Positions 8,915 to 15,792 of a stretch of 47,369 nucleotides of DNA are shown here, piece by piece (the stretch's first letter is position 1; every line of letters begins with the position of its first letter). Under the pieces are notes generated by a model. That model did no database searches and was not told the origin of the DNA. It saw nothing but the letters and a program-made list of their open reading frames with translations. Source of the stretch: Actinomycetota bacterium (lineage in GTDB: Bacteria > Actinomycetota > Nitriliruptoria > Nitriliruptorales > Nitriliruptoraceae). The translations under genes were made by a program, and so were the position numbers. The stretch lies in NCBI GenBank assembly GCA_019348135.1, contig JAHWJY010000008.1, forward strand, positions 1 through 47,369. Reading direction: 5' to 3'.

Positions 8915-10075
8915 TCACACGGTGAGGGTGCGTACGTCCACCGTGATCTGCTCGAGGAAGCGCGGATCCGGCTCGCGACCGATCCCGGGGCCGGTCGGCA
9001 CGGCGAGGTGGCCGTCCTCGAGGACGAACGGCTCCGTGACGTCCTCGGCGAAGTAGCGGGTCGACGCCGAGGTGTCGCCGGGCAGCTGGAAGTTGGGCAG
9101 GGCCGCGAGGGCCACGTTCGCGGCGCGGCCGATCCCGGTCTCGAGCATCCCGCCGCACCACACGGGCACGTCGTGGGCCGCGCAGGCGTCGTGGACCCGC
9201 ACCGCCTCGAGGTAGCCGCCCACCCGACCGGCCTTGACGTTGACGATGCTCGTCGCCCCGAGCTCGATGGCGTCGATCGCACCGGCCGCGTCCAGGATCG
9301 ACTCGTCGAGACAGATCGGCGTGTCGAGCCGCTCGGCCAGCCGGGCGTGGTCGAGGATGCGCTCCTCGCCGAACGGCTGCTCGATCAGACCCAGCCCGAG
9401 CTCGTCGAGCGCGTCGAAGACGGCCAGGTCGTCGAGGGTGTAGGCCGAGTTGGCGTCGACCTGCAACGGCAGGTCGCGCCCGAACGTCTCGCGGACCGCG
9501 GTCACCGGTGCGACGTCGAACCCCGGCTCGATCTTGAGCTTGATGCGGAGGTAGCCGTCCTCGAGGTAGGCCCGGACCTGCTCCTCGAGCTGGGGGATCC
9601 CGCCGGCCGGGATCCCGATCGACACGCCGCACGGCACCCGGTCACGGACGGCGCCGAGGTGGGTGGCGAGCGACTCGCCGGCGACCCGCAGCTGCGCGTC
9701 CAGCAGGGCCAGCTCGAGGGCGGCCTTGGCCATCCGGTGCCCGCGGAGCGGACGCAGCAGCTCGGCGAGACCGTGGGCGGTGACCGTCTCCACCGCGCCG
9801 ATGCGGGGCAGGACGTGGTGCTCGAGCACGTGCGCCGCGCCGTCGGTGTACTCCGAGGAGTAGACCGGCGCGGCCGTCGTGACGACCTCGCCCCAGCCCT
9901 CCGCGCCCGGGATGGTGACCTTGAGGAGCAGCACCTCGCGCACGTGCTGGGTCCCGAAGGAGGTCCGGAAGGGACTGCGCAGCGGCAGCGCCACCTTGCG
10001 GAACTCGACCGACTCGATGACGGTCGGGACCAGGGCCTCCGCCGCGGCGCGCGCGGCCTCGTCGTAGCGGCTCAT
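8915..10075 (-). CDS. Enolase-superfamily N-succinylamino acid racemase / o-succinylbenzoate synthase
   Basis: A 386-residue member of the MenC/NSAR branch of the enolase superfamily. The general base pair is in IKLKIEPG (K179 and K181), the metal ligands are D207 (VDANS), E232 (IEQP) and D257 (LDESI), and the opposite-face lysine is K281 in NVKAGRVGG. This set fits both o-succinylbenzoate synthase of menaquinone biosynthesis and N-succinylamino acid racemase. The neighbour decides for me: the ATG at 10075 overlaps by four bases the stop of a COG3375-type GNAT gene, a pairing seen where N-succinylated amino acids are racemised. No other men genes are in the window. Racemase activity is therefore inferred and OSBS remains possible. 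Confidence 0.82.
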   Translation of the reverse strand: MSRYDEAARAAAEALVPTVIESVEFRKVALPLRSPFRTSFGTQHVREVLLLKVTIPGAEGWGEVVTTAAPVYSSEYTDGAAHVLEHHVLPRIGAVETVTAHGLAELLRPLRGHRMAKAALELALLDAQLRVAGESLATHLGAVRDRVPCGVSIGIPAGGIPQLEEQVRAYLEDGYLRIKLKIEPGFDVAPVTAVRETFGRDLPLQVDANSAYTLDDLAVFDALDELGLGLIEQPFGEERILDHARLAERLDTPICLDESILDAAGAIDAIELGATSIVNVKAGRVGGYLEAVRVHDACAAHDVPVWCGGMLETGIGRAANVALAALPNFQLPGDTSASTRYFAEDVTEPFVLEDGHLAVPTGPGIGREPDPRFLEQITVDVRTLTV

Positions 10076-10965
10076 CGCAGCTCCTCCACCTCGTCGTCGC
10101 GGGTGAGCACGTACCACCCGTCGCGGGTCACGCCGATCAACCGATGCTCGCCCCGCATCGCGGCGCCCACGGTGTCGCGTACCGCATCCGCCCACCGCCG
10201 GGCGCGTTCGGGCGCCTCGGCGCGGAGCGCCTCGATGTCGGCCGGCACCTGCGCCAGCAGCCGGGGGGCGTCGGCCTCCACCCGGACCGGCTCCCCGCCC
10301 TCGTCGCGCAGCACCTCGACGGCGCCGGCCCGGCGCAGCCCCTCCAGGCGCGGTTCGGCGAACGTGCCGGCGGCGGCACGGGCGACGCGTGCCTCGGCGA
10401 GGTCCCAGCGGACGAGGAAGCGGTCCGTCGGCAGGCCCGCGTTGCGACGGTCCCGCATGGGCCCGTACGCGTCGTCGAGCCAGGCGATCGGGCGGGCGCC
10501 GAGCTTGACCAGGTTGAACACGGCGTTGCGTCGCACCAGCGGGTCGAACGTCCAACGCACCGTGCCGATGCCACGCGCCAGGCACCACGCCCGCTGGTAC
10601 TGCTTCAGCGCCCACCCGACGCCGCGCAGCTGCGAGCCGGCCACGATGCCGGTGATGTGGGAGTGCAGGAACAGCCCCTGCTCCTCGTCCATCCCGAGGA
10701 TGGCCGCGGTCGCCCCGACCAGCGTGTCGCCGTCGAACGCGCCGGTCACCTGGCAGCCGGCGTGCTCCATCGCGTGCAGCAGCTCGGGGGCCATGATCCC
10801 GCCGGCGTCGGGGTCGCGACCCCAGACGTCGTCGAACAGCCGCGACACGGCCGTGATGTGGGCGTGGGAGTGCACATCACCGATCCGCACCCCGCTCGCG
10901 GCCGCAGCGGCGGCCGCGGCCGCGTGCGCCTCGGCCACGAGGGCGTCCGTTCCCTGCGTCCCCAC
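10072..10965 (-). CDS. COG3375-type GNAT acyltransferase, partner of the racemase
   Basis: A 297-residue GNAT-fold protein starting at GTG 10965, with a GGGAGGAG site seven bases upstream. The acyl-CoA part includes FDGDTLVGATAAILG, then LFLHSHITGIV and the acetyl-CoA loop region SQLRGVGWALKQYQ, followed by WTFDPLVRRNAVFN and LVKLGARPIAWL. This arrangement belongs to the predicted acyltransferases encoded next to NSAR/OSBS enolases. In the Geobacillus system the analogous partner is a succinyl-CoA:D-amino acid N-succinyltransferase. It is translationally coupled to the racemase (ATGA overlap at 10072-10075), so a joint pathway is likely. Its acyl donor is inferred rather than seen. It is divergent from a second GNAT gene at 11063. 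Confidence 0.75.
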   Translation of the reverse strand: MGTQGTDALVAEAHAAAAAAAAASGVRIGDVHSHAHITAVSRLFDDVWGRDPDAGGIMAPELLHAMEHAGCQVTGAFDGDTLVGATAAILGMDEEQGLFLHSHITGIVAGSQLRGVGWALKQYQRAWCLARGIGTVRWTFDPLVRRNAVFNLVKLGARPIAWLDDAYGPMRDRRNAGLPTDRFLVRWDLAEARVARAAAGTFAEPRLEGLRRAGAVEVLRDEGGEPVRVEADAPRLLAQVPADIEALRAEAPERARRWADAVRDTVGAAMRGEHRLIGVTRDGWYVLTRDDEVEELR

Positions 10966-11062
10966 CGGCGTGCTCCTCCCCGGGCGACCCGTGTCGGCCA
11001 CCCTAACGGCCGTCCGTCTACGGTCCCCGACCACGCATCCACCGGCAGGAGGGAACCGCGAG

Positions 11063-11569
11063 ATGTCCGAGGTCACGGTCCGCCCGCTCGACGATGGCGA
11101 CCTCGCCGAGGTGCTCGAGCGCAACAACGCCGAGGTCCCGGCGGTGGGCGAGCTCGACGCCGACCGCCTCGCCGGTCTGGTCGCGATGGCCGAGTCCGCG
11201 CTCGCCGCCGACCTCGACGGCGAGCTCGCGGGCTTCGTGATCGCCCTGCCCCCGGGGGTCGCCTACACCAGCCCGAACTACCGCTGGTTCTCGCGCCGTT
11301 CCGACGACTTCGTCTACATCGACCGCGTCGTGGTCCTCCCCCGGGGGCGTGGGCTCGGCATCGGGCGGGTGCTCTACGACGCCGTGGTCGCCCGGACGGA
11401 CGCACCGGTGCTGCTCGCCGAGGTCAACACCGAGCCGCGCAACGACGTGAGCCTCGCGTTCCACGACCGCTACGGCTTCACCGCGGTGGGCGAGGCGGCG
11501 CCCTACGGGGACGGCACGCGCGTGCGCTACCTCGAGCGATCGCTGCGAGCGTCAGGCGCTCAGGAGTGA
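11063..11569 (+). CDS. GNAT-family N-acetyltransferase
   Basis: A compact 168-residue GNAT protein from ATG 11063, preceded by AGGAGGG. It has the usual order: an N-terminal VRPLDDGDLAEVLERNN, central strands DFVYIDRVVVLP, the acetyl-CoA pyrophosphate loop GRGLGIGRVLYD, and a terminal half with LAEVNTEPRNDVSLAFHDRYGF. The last motif (N...S..FH...GF) is typical of small-molecule or protein acetyltransferases. The substrate is unknown. A TACGGT box at 11019-11024 may be its -10 element. It is divergent from the COG3375 gene. The leucine leader and leuA follow, but there is no evidence that it belongs to that regulon. Confidence 0.82.
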   Translation: MSEVTVRPLDDGDLAEVLERNNAEVPAVGELDADRLAGLVAMAESALAADLDGELAGFVIALPPGVAYTSPNYRWFSRRSDDFVYIDRVVVLPRGRGLGIGRVLYDAVVARTDAPVLLAEVNTEPRNDVSLAFHDRYGFTAVGEAAPYGDGTRVRYLERSLRASGAQE

Positions 11570-11598
11570 GCGGATGCGCGCCGGGCGACCGGGGTGGG

Positions 11599-11627
11599 TT
11601 GCGCCCCTGCCGGCCCCTGGTCACACT
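11599..11627 (+). promoter_or_regulatory. Candidate promoter for the leuA leader
   Basis: TTGCGC (11599-11604) and CACACT (11622-11627) are separated by 17 bases, a fair fit to an actinobacterial vegetative promoter with a weak -10. Transcription would start near 11634, just before the leader peptide, leaving almost no 5' UTR. The assignment rests on position and spacing only. Confidence 0.35.
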
Positions 11628-11646
11628 CGGCGGCCGAATGGACACG

Positions 11647-11745
11647 ATGACCACCGCCTCCGCGCTGACCCGGCCGACCGCCGGGCAGATCGTCGTCGTC
11701 CTCGAGGCTGCCGTCCTGGGTCTGTTCCTCCTTCTCATCCTTTGA
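11647..11745 (+). CDS. leuA leader peptide (leucine-rich, attenuator)
   Basis: A 32-residue peptide, MTTASALTRPTAGQIVVVLE then AAVLGLFLLLIL, immediately upstream of leuA. Its end is packed with branched-chain residues: five of the last seven codons before the stop are leucine. They include two CTT codons, which are rare in this GC-rich DNA. Such a tail is the hallmark of a leader peptide that senses charged tRNA-Leu. The start is ATG 11647; an in-frame ATG at 11638 is possible. The segment TCCTTCT (11729-11735) inside the leucine codons is exactly complementary to AGAAGGA (11829-11835), the ribosome-binding site of leuA. A ribosome stalled on the Leu codons would free that site. Confidence 0.75.
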   Translation: MTTASALTRPTAGQIVVVLEAAVLGLFLLLIL

Positions 11746-11747
11746 CG

Positions 11748-11786
11748 CCGCAGCGCTGTCCACCCCCACCACGACAGCGGCTGCGG
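11748..11786 (+). promoter_or_regulatory. Hairpin in the leuA leader RNA
   Basis: CCGCAGCGCTGTC (11748-11760) pairs with GACAGCGGCTGCGG (11773-11786) with a single bulged base and a 12-base loop of mostly C and A. No T run follows, so it is not a standard intrinsic terminator. It sits between the leucine codons and the leuA ribosome-binding site and would bring the two complementary segments (11729-11735 and 11829-11835) close together. A role as a structural spacer in translational attenuation is inferred. Confidence 0.6.
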
Positions 11787-11843
11787 AGTCACCACCGGGG
11801 AAGTCCTCCACCCGCGTGAACGAGAAGTAGAAGGACCACCGCC

Positions 11844-13454
11844 ATGGGCAAGCCGATCGACGTGAGCCAGGCTCGCGCCTTCGGGGATGACGTCGTCATC
11901 TTCGACACCACCCTCCGCGACGGCGAGCAGTCGCCGGGCATCTCGCTCGACGCCCGCGAGAAGGTCGAGATCGCCGAACAGCTCGCGCGCCTCAACGTCG
12001 ACGTGATCGAGGCCGGGTTCCCGGCCGCCTCCGCCGGCGACTTCGACGCCGTCAAGGCCGTCGCCGAGACCGTGGGCAACGACACCAGCCGCGGACGGGC
12101 GCCGGTCATCGCGGCGCTGGCCCGCGCGATGCCGGGCGACATCGAGCGGGCGGCCAAGTCGCTCGCGCCGGCGGCCCGGCACCGCATCCACACGTTCCTG
12201 TCGACGTCCGACATCCACCGGCGCTACATGCTGGACGCCACCGAGGACGAGATCCTCGCGCAGGCGATCGAGGCGGTGGAGCTGGCGCGGTCGTACACCG
12301 ACGACGTCGAGTTCAGCCCCCAGGACGCGACCCGCACCGACTTCGAGTTCCTCGTCGACATCGTCGCCGCGGTCGTCGAGGCCGGCGCCACGACCGTCAA
12401 CATCCCCGACACGGTCGGCTACGCCCTGCCGCACGACTTCGGCATCTGGATCGCGCAGCTCCACGAGCGGGTCCCGGCCATCGCCGAGCGCGGCGTCGTG
12501 ATCTCGGTCCACTGCCACAACGACCTCGGGCTGGCCGTCGCCAACTCGGTCGAGGCCGTCCGCAACGGCGCCCGGCAGGTGGAGGTCGCCGTCAACGGCA
12601 TCGGCGAGCGCGCCGGCAACTGCTCGCTCGAGGAGGTCGTGATGGCGCTGCGGACGCGCGCCGACATCCTCGGCGTCGACCACCGCGTCAACACCCCGGA
12701 GCTCACCCGGACCTCGCGCCTGGTGTCGTCGCTGACCGGCTACTCGATCCAGCGCAACAAGGCGGTGGTGGGCTCGAACGCGTTCGCGCACGAGTCCGGC
12801 ATCCACCAGCACGGCGTGCTCCAGGACCGGCTGACCTACGAGATCATGAAGAGCGAGGACGTCGGCGCCGACGGTTCCCAGATCGTGCTCGGCAAGCACT
12901 CGGGCCGTCATGCGTTCAAGCAGACGGTCGACGACCTCGGCTTCGAGCTCACCGACGACGAGTTCCAGTCCGCCTTCCAGCGCTTCAAGACGCTCGCCGA
13001 CAAGAAGGGCGAGGTCAAGCGCGAGGACATCACGGCCATCATCCTGGCCGAGACCCACGTGAAGGCGGACGACGCCTTCGAGCTGGTGACCCTGCGGGTC
13101 GCCGGCGGCAGCGACGTCGCCCCCACGGCGTCGGTGGAGGTCCGCCTCGTCGAGGAGGACCGGGTCGTCTCCGCGGAGGCGACCGGGGATGGCATGGTCG
13201 ACGCAGCCTGCGACGCGATCCGTCGTGCGGTCGGCCGGGACGAGGTCACCCTGGTCTCGTTCCAGGTGTCGGCGGTCACCGAGGGCATCGACGCCCTCGG
13301 CGAGGTCACCGTCACCGTCGAGGTCGAGGAGGGCGCCCGGTTCACCGGCCGCGGCGTCTCCACCGACATCGTGGAGGCGAGCGCACGGGCGTACATCGAC
13401 GCCCTCAACCGTTCGCAGAGGATCGTCCACCGCTCGGACGAGTTCCGCCCGTAG
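11844..13454 (+). CDS. leuA: 2-isopropylmalate synthase
   Basis: A 536-residue LeuA that condenses acetyl-CoA with 2-oxoisovalerate in the first committed step of leucine synthesis. The HMGL-like TIM barrel starts with IFDTTLRDGEQSPG; other marks are IEAGFPAAS, the VEFSPQDATRT loop, the metal-binding HCHNDLGLAVANS and NGIGERAGN. The LGKHSGRHAF segment leads to the C-terminal LeuA dimer/allosteric domain (about residues 400-530) that binds leucine for feedback inhibition. This is the shorter bacterial LeuA1 form, unlike the roughly 600-residue form of Streptomyces and Mycobacterium. ATG 11844 has an AAGGA site eight bases upstream, in a segment that the leucine leader can mask. A small gene and leuCD follow. 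Confidence 0.95.
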   Translation: MGKPIDVSQARAFGDDVVIFDTTLRDGEQSPGISLDAREKVEIAEQLARLNVDVIEAGFPAASAGDFDAVKAVAETVGNDTSRGRAPVIAALARAMPGDIERAAKSLAPAARHRIHTFLSTSDIHRRYMLDATEDEILAQAIEAVELARSYTDDVEFSPQDATRTDFEFLVDIVAAVVEAGATTVNIPDTVGYALPHDFGIWIAQLHERVPAIAERGVVISVHCHNDLGLAVANSVEAVRNGARQVEVAVNGIGERAGNCSLEEVVMALRTRADILGVDHRVNTPELTRTSRLVSSLTGYSIQRNKAVVGSNAFAHESGIHQHGVLQDRLTYEIMKSEDVGADGSQIVLGKHSGRHAFKQTVDDLGFELTDDEFQSAFQRFKTLADKKGEVKREDITAIILAETHVKADDAFELVTLRVAGGSDVAPTASVEVRLVEEDRVVSAEATGDGMVDAACDAIRRAVGRDEVTLVSFQVSAVTEGIDALGEVTVTVEVEEGARFTGRGVSTDIVEASARAYIDALNRSQRIVHRSDEFRP

Positions 13455-13509
13455 TCGGGCATCATGCGCGGCGACGCACCGGCACACGACGAGGAAGCTG
13501 GAAGCGACC

Positions 13510-13704
13510 ATGACCACCATCAAGCTCAACGTCCCACCCGATCACACCCCCGAGGAGGAGGAGGCGCTCGTCGCGCGCGTCGCGGCGGCGTACGAGTCCT
13601 CCACCGGTCGCTCCGACGTGCGCGTCGAGGTGAACCGGCCCGAGGAGGTCGACTACCAGGCGGTCTCCGACCGCACCCACGCCTCGAAGCGCTGGAGCAG
13701 CTGA
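13510..13704 (+). CDS. Small unknown protein between leuA and leuC
   Basis: A 64-residue acidic protein that starts at ATG 13510 and ends four bases before the leuC start. The sequence begins [20 protein letters not shown] and continues as an amphipathic helix ([13 protein letters not shown]) and a strand (DVRVEVNR). The strand-helix-strand pattern recalls the small tautomerase fold, but the catalytic Pro after Met is absent, so I do not assign that activity. Tight placement inside the leu operon suggests cotranscription and perhaps a role linked to LeuA or LeuCD. Codon use matches its neighbours. Function is unknown. Confidence 0.6.
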   Translation: MTTIKLNVPPDHTPEEEEALVARVAAAYESSTGRSDVRVEVNRPEEVDYQAVSDRTHASKRWSS

Positions 13705-13708
13705 CCTG

Positions 13709-15184
13709 ATGACGCGTCCCCGCACCATCGTCGAGAAGATCTGGGACCTCCACCTCGTGCGCGGGGGGTCGAGCAGCGGCGAAGCCGACCTCGCGCCTGG
13801 ACAGGGGGACGACCCGGACCTCCTCTACGTCGACCTGCACCTCGTCCACGAGGTCACCTCGCCCCAGGCCTTCGAGGGTCTGCGGCTGTCGGGCCGGACG
13901 GTCCGTCGTCCCGACCTGACGGTCGCGACCGCGGACCACAACGTCCCGACCGACCCGCGCCAGGCGAGCGGCGAGCTGCCGCTCACCGACGAGATGTCGA
14001 TCGCGCAGCTCGAGGCCCTGCGGGCCAACTGCGAGGAGTTCGGGATCACGCTGTTCCCGATGGGGTCGCGCAACCAGGGCATCGTGCACATCATCGGGCC
14101 GGAGCTCGGCCTGACCCAGCCGGGCCAGGTGATCGTCTGCGGCGACTCGCACACCGCCACGCACGGCGCGTTCGGCGCGCTCGCGTTCGGGATCGGTACC
14201 AGCGAGGTCGAGCACGTCCTCGCGACCCAGACGCTCCCGCAGCGGCGGCCGAGGACGATGGCGGTCGAGGTCCGCGGGGCGCTCCCCGTCGGGACGACCG
14301 CGAAGGACCTCATCCTCCACATCCTCCACGAGCTCGGGACCGCCGGCGGCGTCGGCCACGTCATCGAGTACCGCGGCGAGGCCATCCGCGACCTCTCGAT
14401 GGAGGAGCGGATGACCGTCTGCAACATGTCGATCGAGGGTGGCGCCCGTGCGGGACTCGTCGCCCCCGACGAGACGACGTTCGCGTACCTGAAGGACCGG
14501 CTCCACTCGCCGAAGGGCGACGCGTGGGACCAGGCGCTCGCGGACTGGCGCGAGCTCGCGACCGACGAGGACGCGGTGTTCGACGCGGTCCTCGAGATCG
14601 ACGCCGCGGACATCGCGCCGTACGTCACGTGGGGCACGACGCCGGCCCAGTCGGTGCCGATCACCGGTCGTGTCCCGCGGGTCGCCGACGCCCCGGACGA
14701 CGGCACCGCCAAGCAGTACGAGCGCGCGCTCGAGTACATGGGACTCGACGGTGGCGAGGCGCTCACCGACATCACCGTCGACACCGTCTTCATCGGCTCC
14801 TGCACCAACGGTCGCCTGTCGGACCTCCGCGCCGTCGCCGAGGTCGTCAAGGGCCGCCGGGTCGCGGACGGCGTCCGGGCGATGGTCGTGCCCGGCTCGG
14901 GGCTCGTGAAGGAGGCCGCCGAGGCCGAGGGGCTGCACGAGATCCTCATCGAGGCGGGCTTCGACTGGCGCGCCCCCGGATGCTCGATGTGCCTCGCGAT
15001 GAACCCCGACCAGCTGGCTCCCGGGGAGCGCGCCGCCTCGACGTCCAACCGCAACTTCGAGGGACGTCAGGGGTTCAAGGGCCGCACCCACCTCGTCTCG
15101 CCCGAGATGGCCGCCGCCGCCGCGATCGCCGGCCGCTTCGTCGATGTCCGGGAGCTCGAGCCCGTGGTCCAGGAGGTCCGCTGA
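13709..15184 (+). CDS. leuC: 3-isopropylmalate dehydratase, large subunit
   Basis: A 491-residue aconitase-family subunit that carries the [4Fe-4S] cluster and, with LeuD, isomerises 2- to 3-isopropylmalate. The three cluster cysteines are C365 (GSCTNGR), C425 and C428 (PGCSMC). Other family motifs include [10 protein letters not shown], the [19 protein letters not shown] block and the [11 protein letters not shown] segment near the C-terminus. Length is slightly above the 465-475 usual for bacterial LeuC because of a short insertion near residues 25-40 ([19 protein letters not shown]) where other LeuC proteins are shorter. ATG 13709 follows the small unknown gene closely, and its stop overlaps the leuD ATG by one base. 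Confidence 0.95.
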   Translation: MTRPRTIVEKIWDLHLVRGGSSSGEADLAPGQGDDPDLLYVDLHLVHEVTSPQAFEGLRLSGRTVRRPDLTVATADHNVPTDPRQASGELPLTDEMSIAQLEALRANCEEFGITLFPMGSRNQGIVHIIGPELGLTQPGQVIVCGDSHTATHGAFGALAFGIGTSEVEHVLATQTLPQRRPRTMAVEVRGALPVGTTAKDLILHILHELGTAGGVGHVIEYRGEAIRDLSMEERMTVCNMSIEGGARAGLVAPDETTFAYLKDRLHSPKGDAWDQALADWRELATDEDAVFDAVLEIDAADIAPYVTWGTTPAQSVPITGRVPRVADAPDDGTAKQYERALEYMGLDGGEALTDITVDTVFIGSCTNGRLSDLRAVAEVVKGRRVADGVRAMVVPGSGLVKEAAEAEGLHEILIEAGFDWRAPGCSMCLAMNPDQLAPGERAASTSNRNFEGRQGFKGRTHLVSPEMAAAAAIAGRFVDVRELEPVVQEVR

Positions 15185-15792
15185 TGGAACCGGTCACCGA
15201 GGTCACGGGCACGGTCTGTCCCATCGACATCGCCGACGCCGACACCGACCTGATCATCCCCAAGCAGTTCCTGAAGCGGATCGACCGCACCGGGTTCGGA
15301 CCGTTCGCCTTCTACGAGCGGCGCTTCCGCGACGACGGCACGCCCGACCCCGACTTCCCGATGAACAAGCCCGAGCACGCCGGCGCGCCGATCCTCCTCG
15401 CCGGTCGCAACTTCGGGTGCGGGTCGTCGCGCGAGCACGCCCCGTGGGCGCTCGAGGACGCCGGCTTCCGTGCCATCGTCGCGCCCAGCTTCGCCGACAT
15501 CTTCCGCACCAACTGCGCGAAGATCGGGCTGGTCGCGGTCGAGCTCCCGGAGGACACCGTGCGGTCGATGTTCGCGGCCGTCGAGGCGGATCCGTCGACG
15601 GAGTTCACGGTGGACCTCGACGCGCAGACGGTCGAGGGGGGCGGCATCTCGGCGACCTTCGACATCGACCCGCACACGCGTCACTGCCTCATGAACGGGC
15701 TCGACGACATCGCGCTGACGCTCGCACACGAGGACGACATCTCCGCCTTCGAGGCGTCCCGTCCCGGCTACCGCCCCCGCGTCACCGCCTGA
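15184..15792 (+). CDS. leuD: 3-isopropylmalate dehydratase, small subunit
   Basis: A 202-residue swivel-domain subunit that completes the LeuC active site. Clear motifs are DIADADTDLIIPKQFLKRI, GPFAFYERRF and the substrate-binding loop GRNFGCGSSREHAPWAL, followed by APSFADIFRTNC. Length and order are normal. The ATG at 15184 overlaps the leuC TGA (TGATG), so the two subunits are translationally coupled. The last 25 bases overlap the end of the convergent BTAD regulator gene (15768-15792), which leaves no room for a separate terminator for either gene. Confidence 0.95.
   Translation: MEPVTEVTGTVCPIDIADADTDLIIPKQFLKRIDRTGFGPFAFYERRFRDDGTPDPDFPMNKPEHAGAPILLAGRNFGCGSSREHAPWALEDAGFRAIVAPSFADIFRTNCAKIGLVAVELPEDTVRSMFAAVEADPSTEFTVDLDAQTVEGGGISATFDIDPHTRHCLMNGLDDIALTLAHEDDISAFEASRPGYRPRVTA

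Noticed and set aside
11478-13529. Long minus-strand frame opposite leuA
   Set aside because: Low-complexity Asp/Val/Arg/Gly sequence typical of the complement of GC-rich genes; leuA is certain.
13510-13704. Small leu-operon protein considered as a 4-oxalocrotonate tautomerase
   Set aside because: The residue after Met is Thr, not the catalytic Pro, so activity is not supported.
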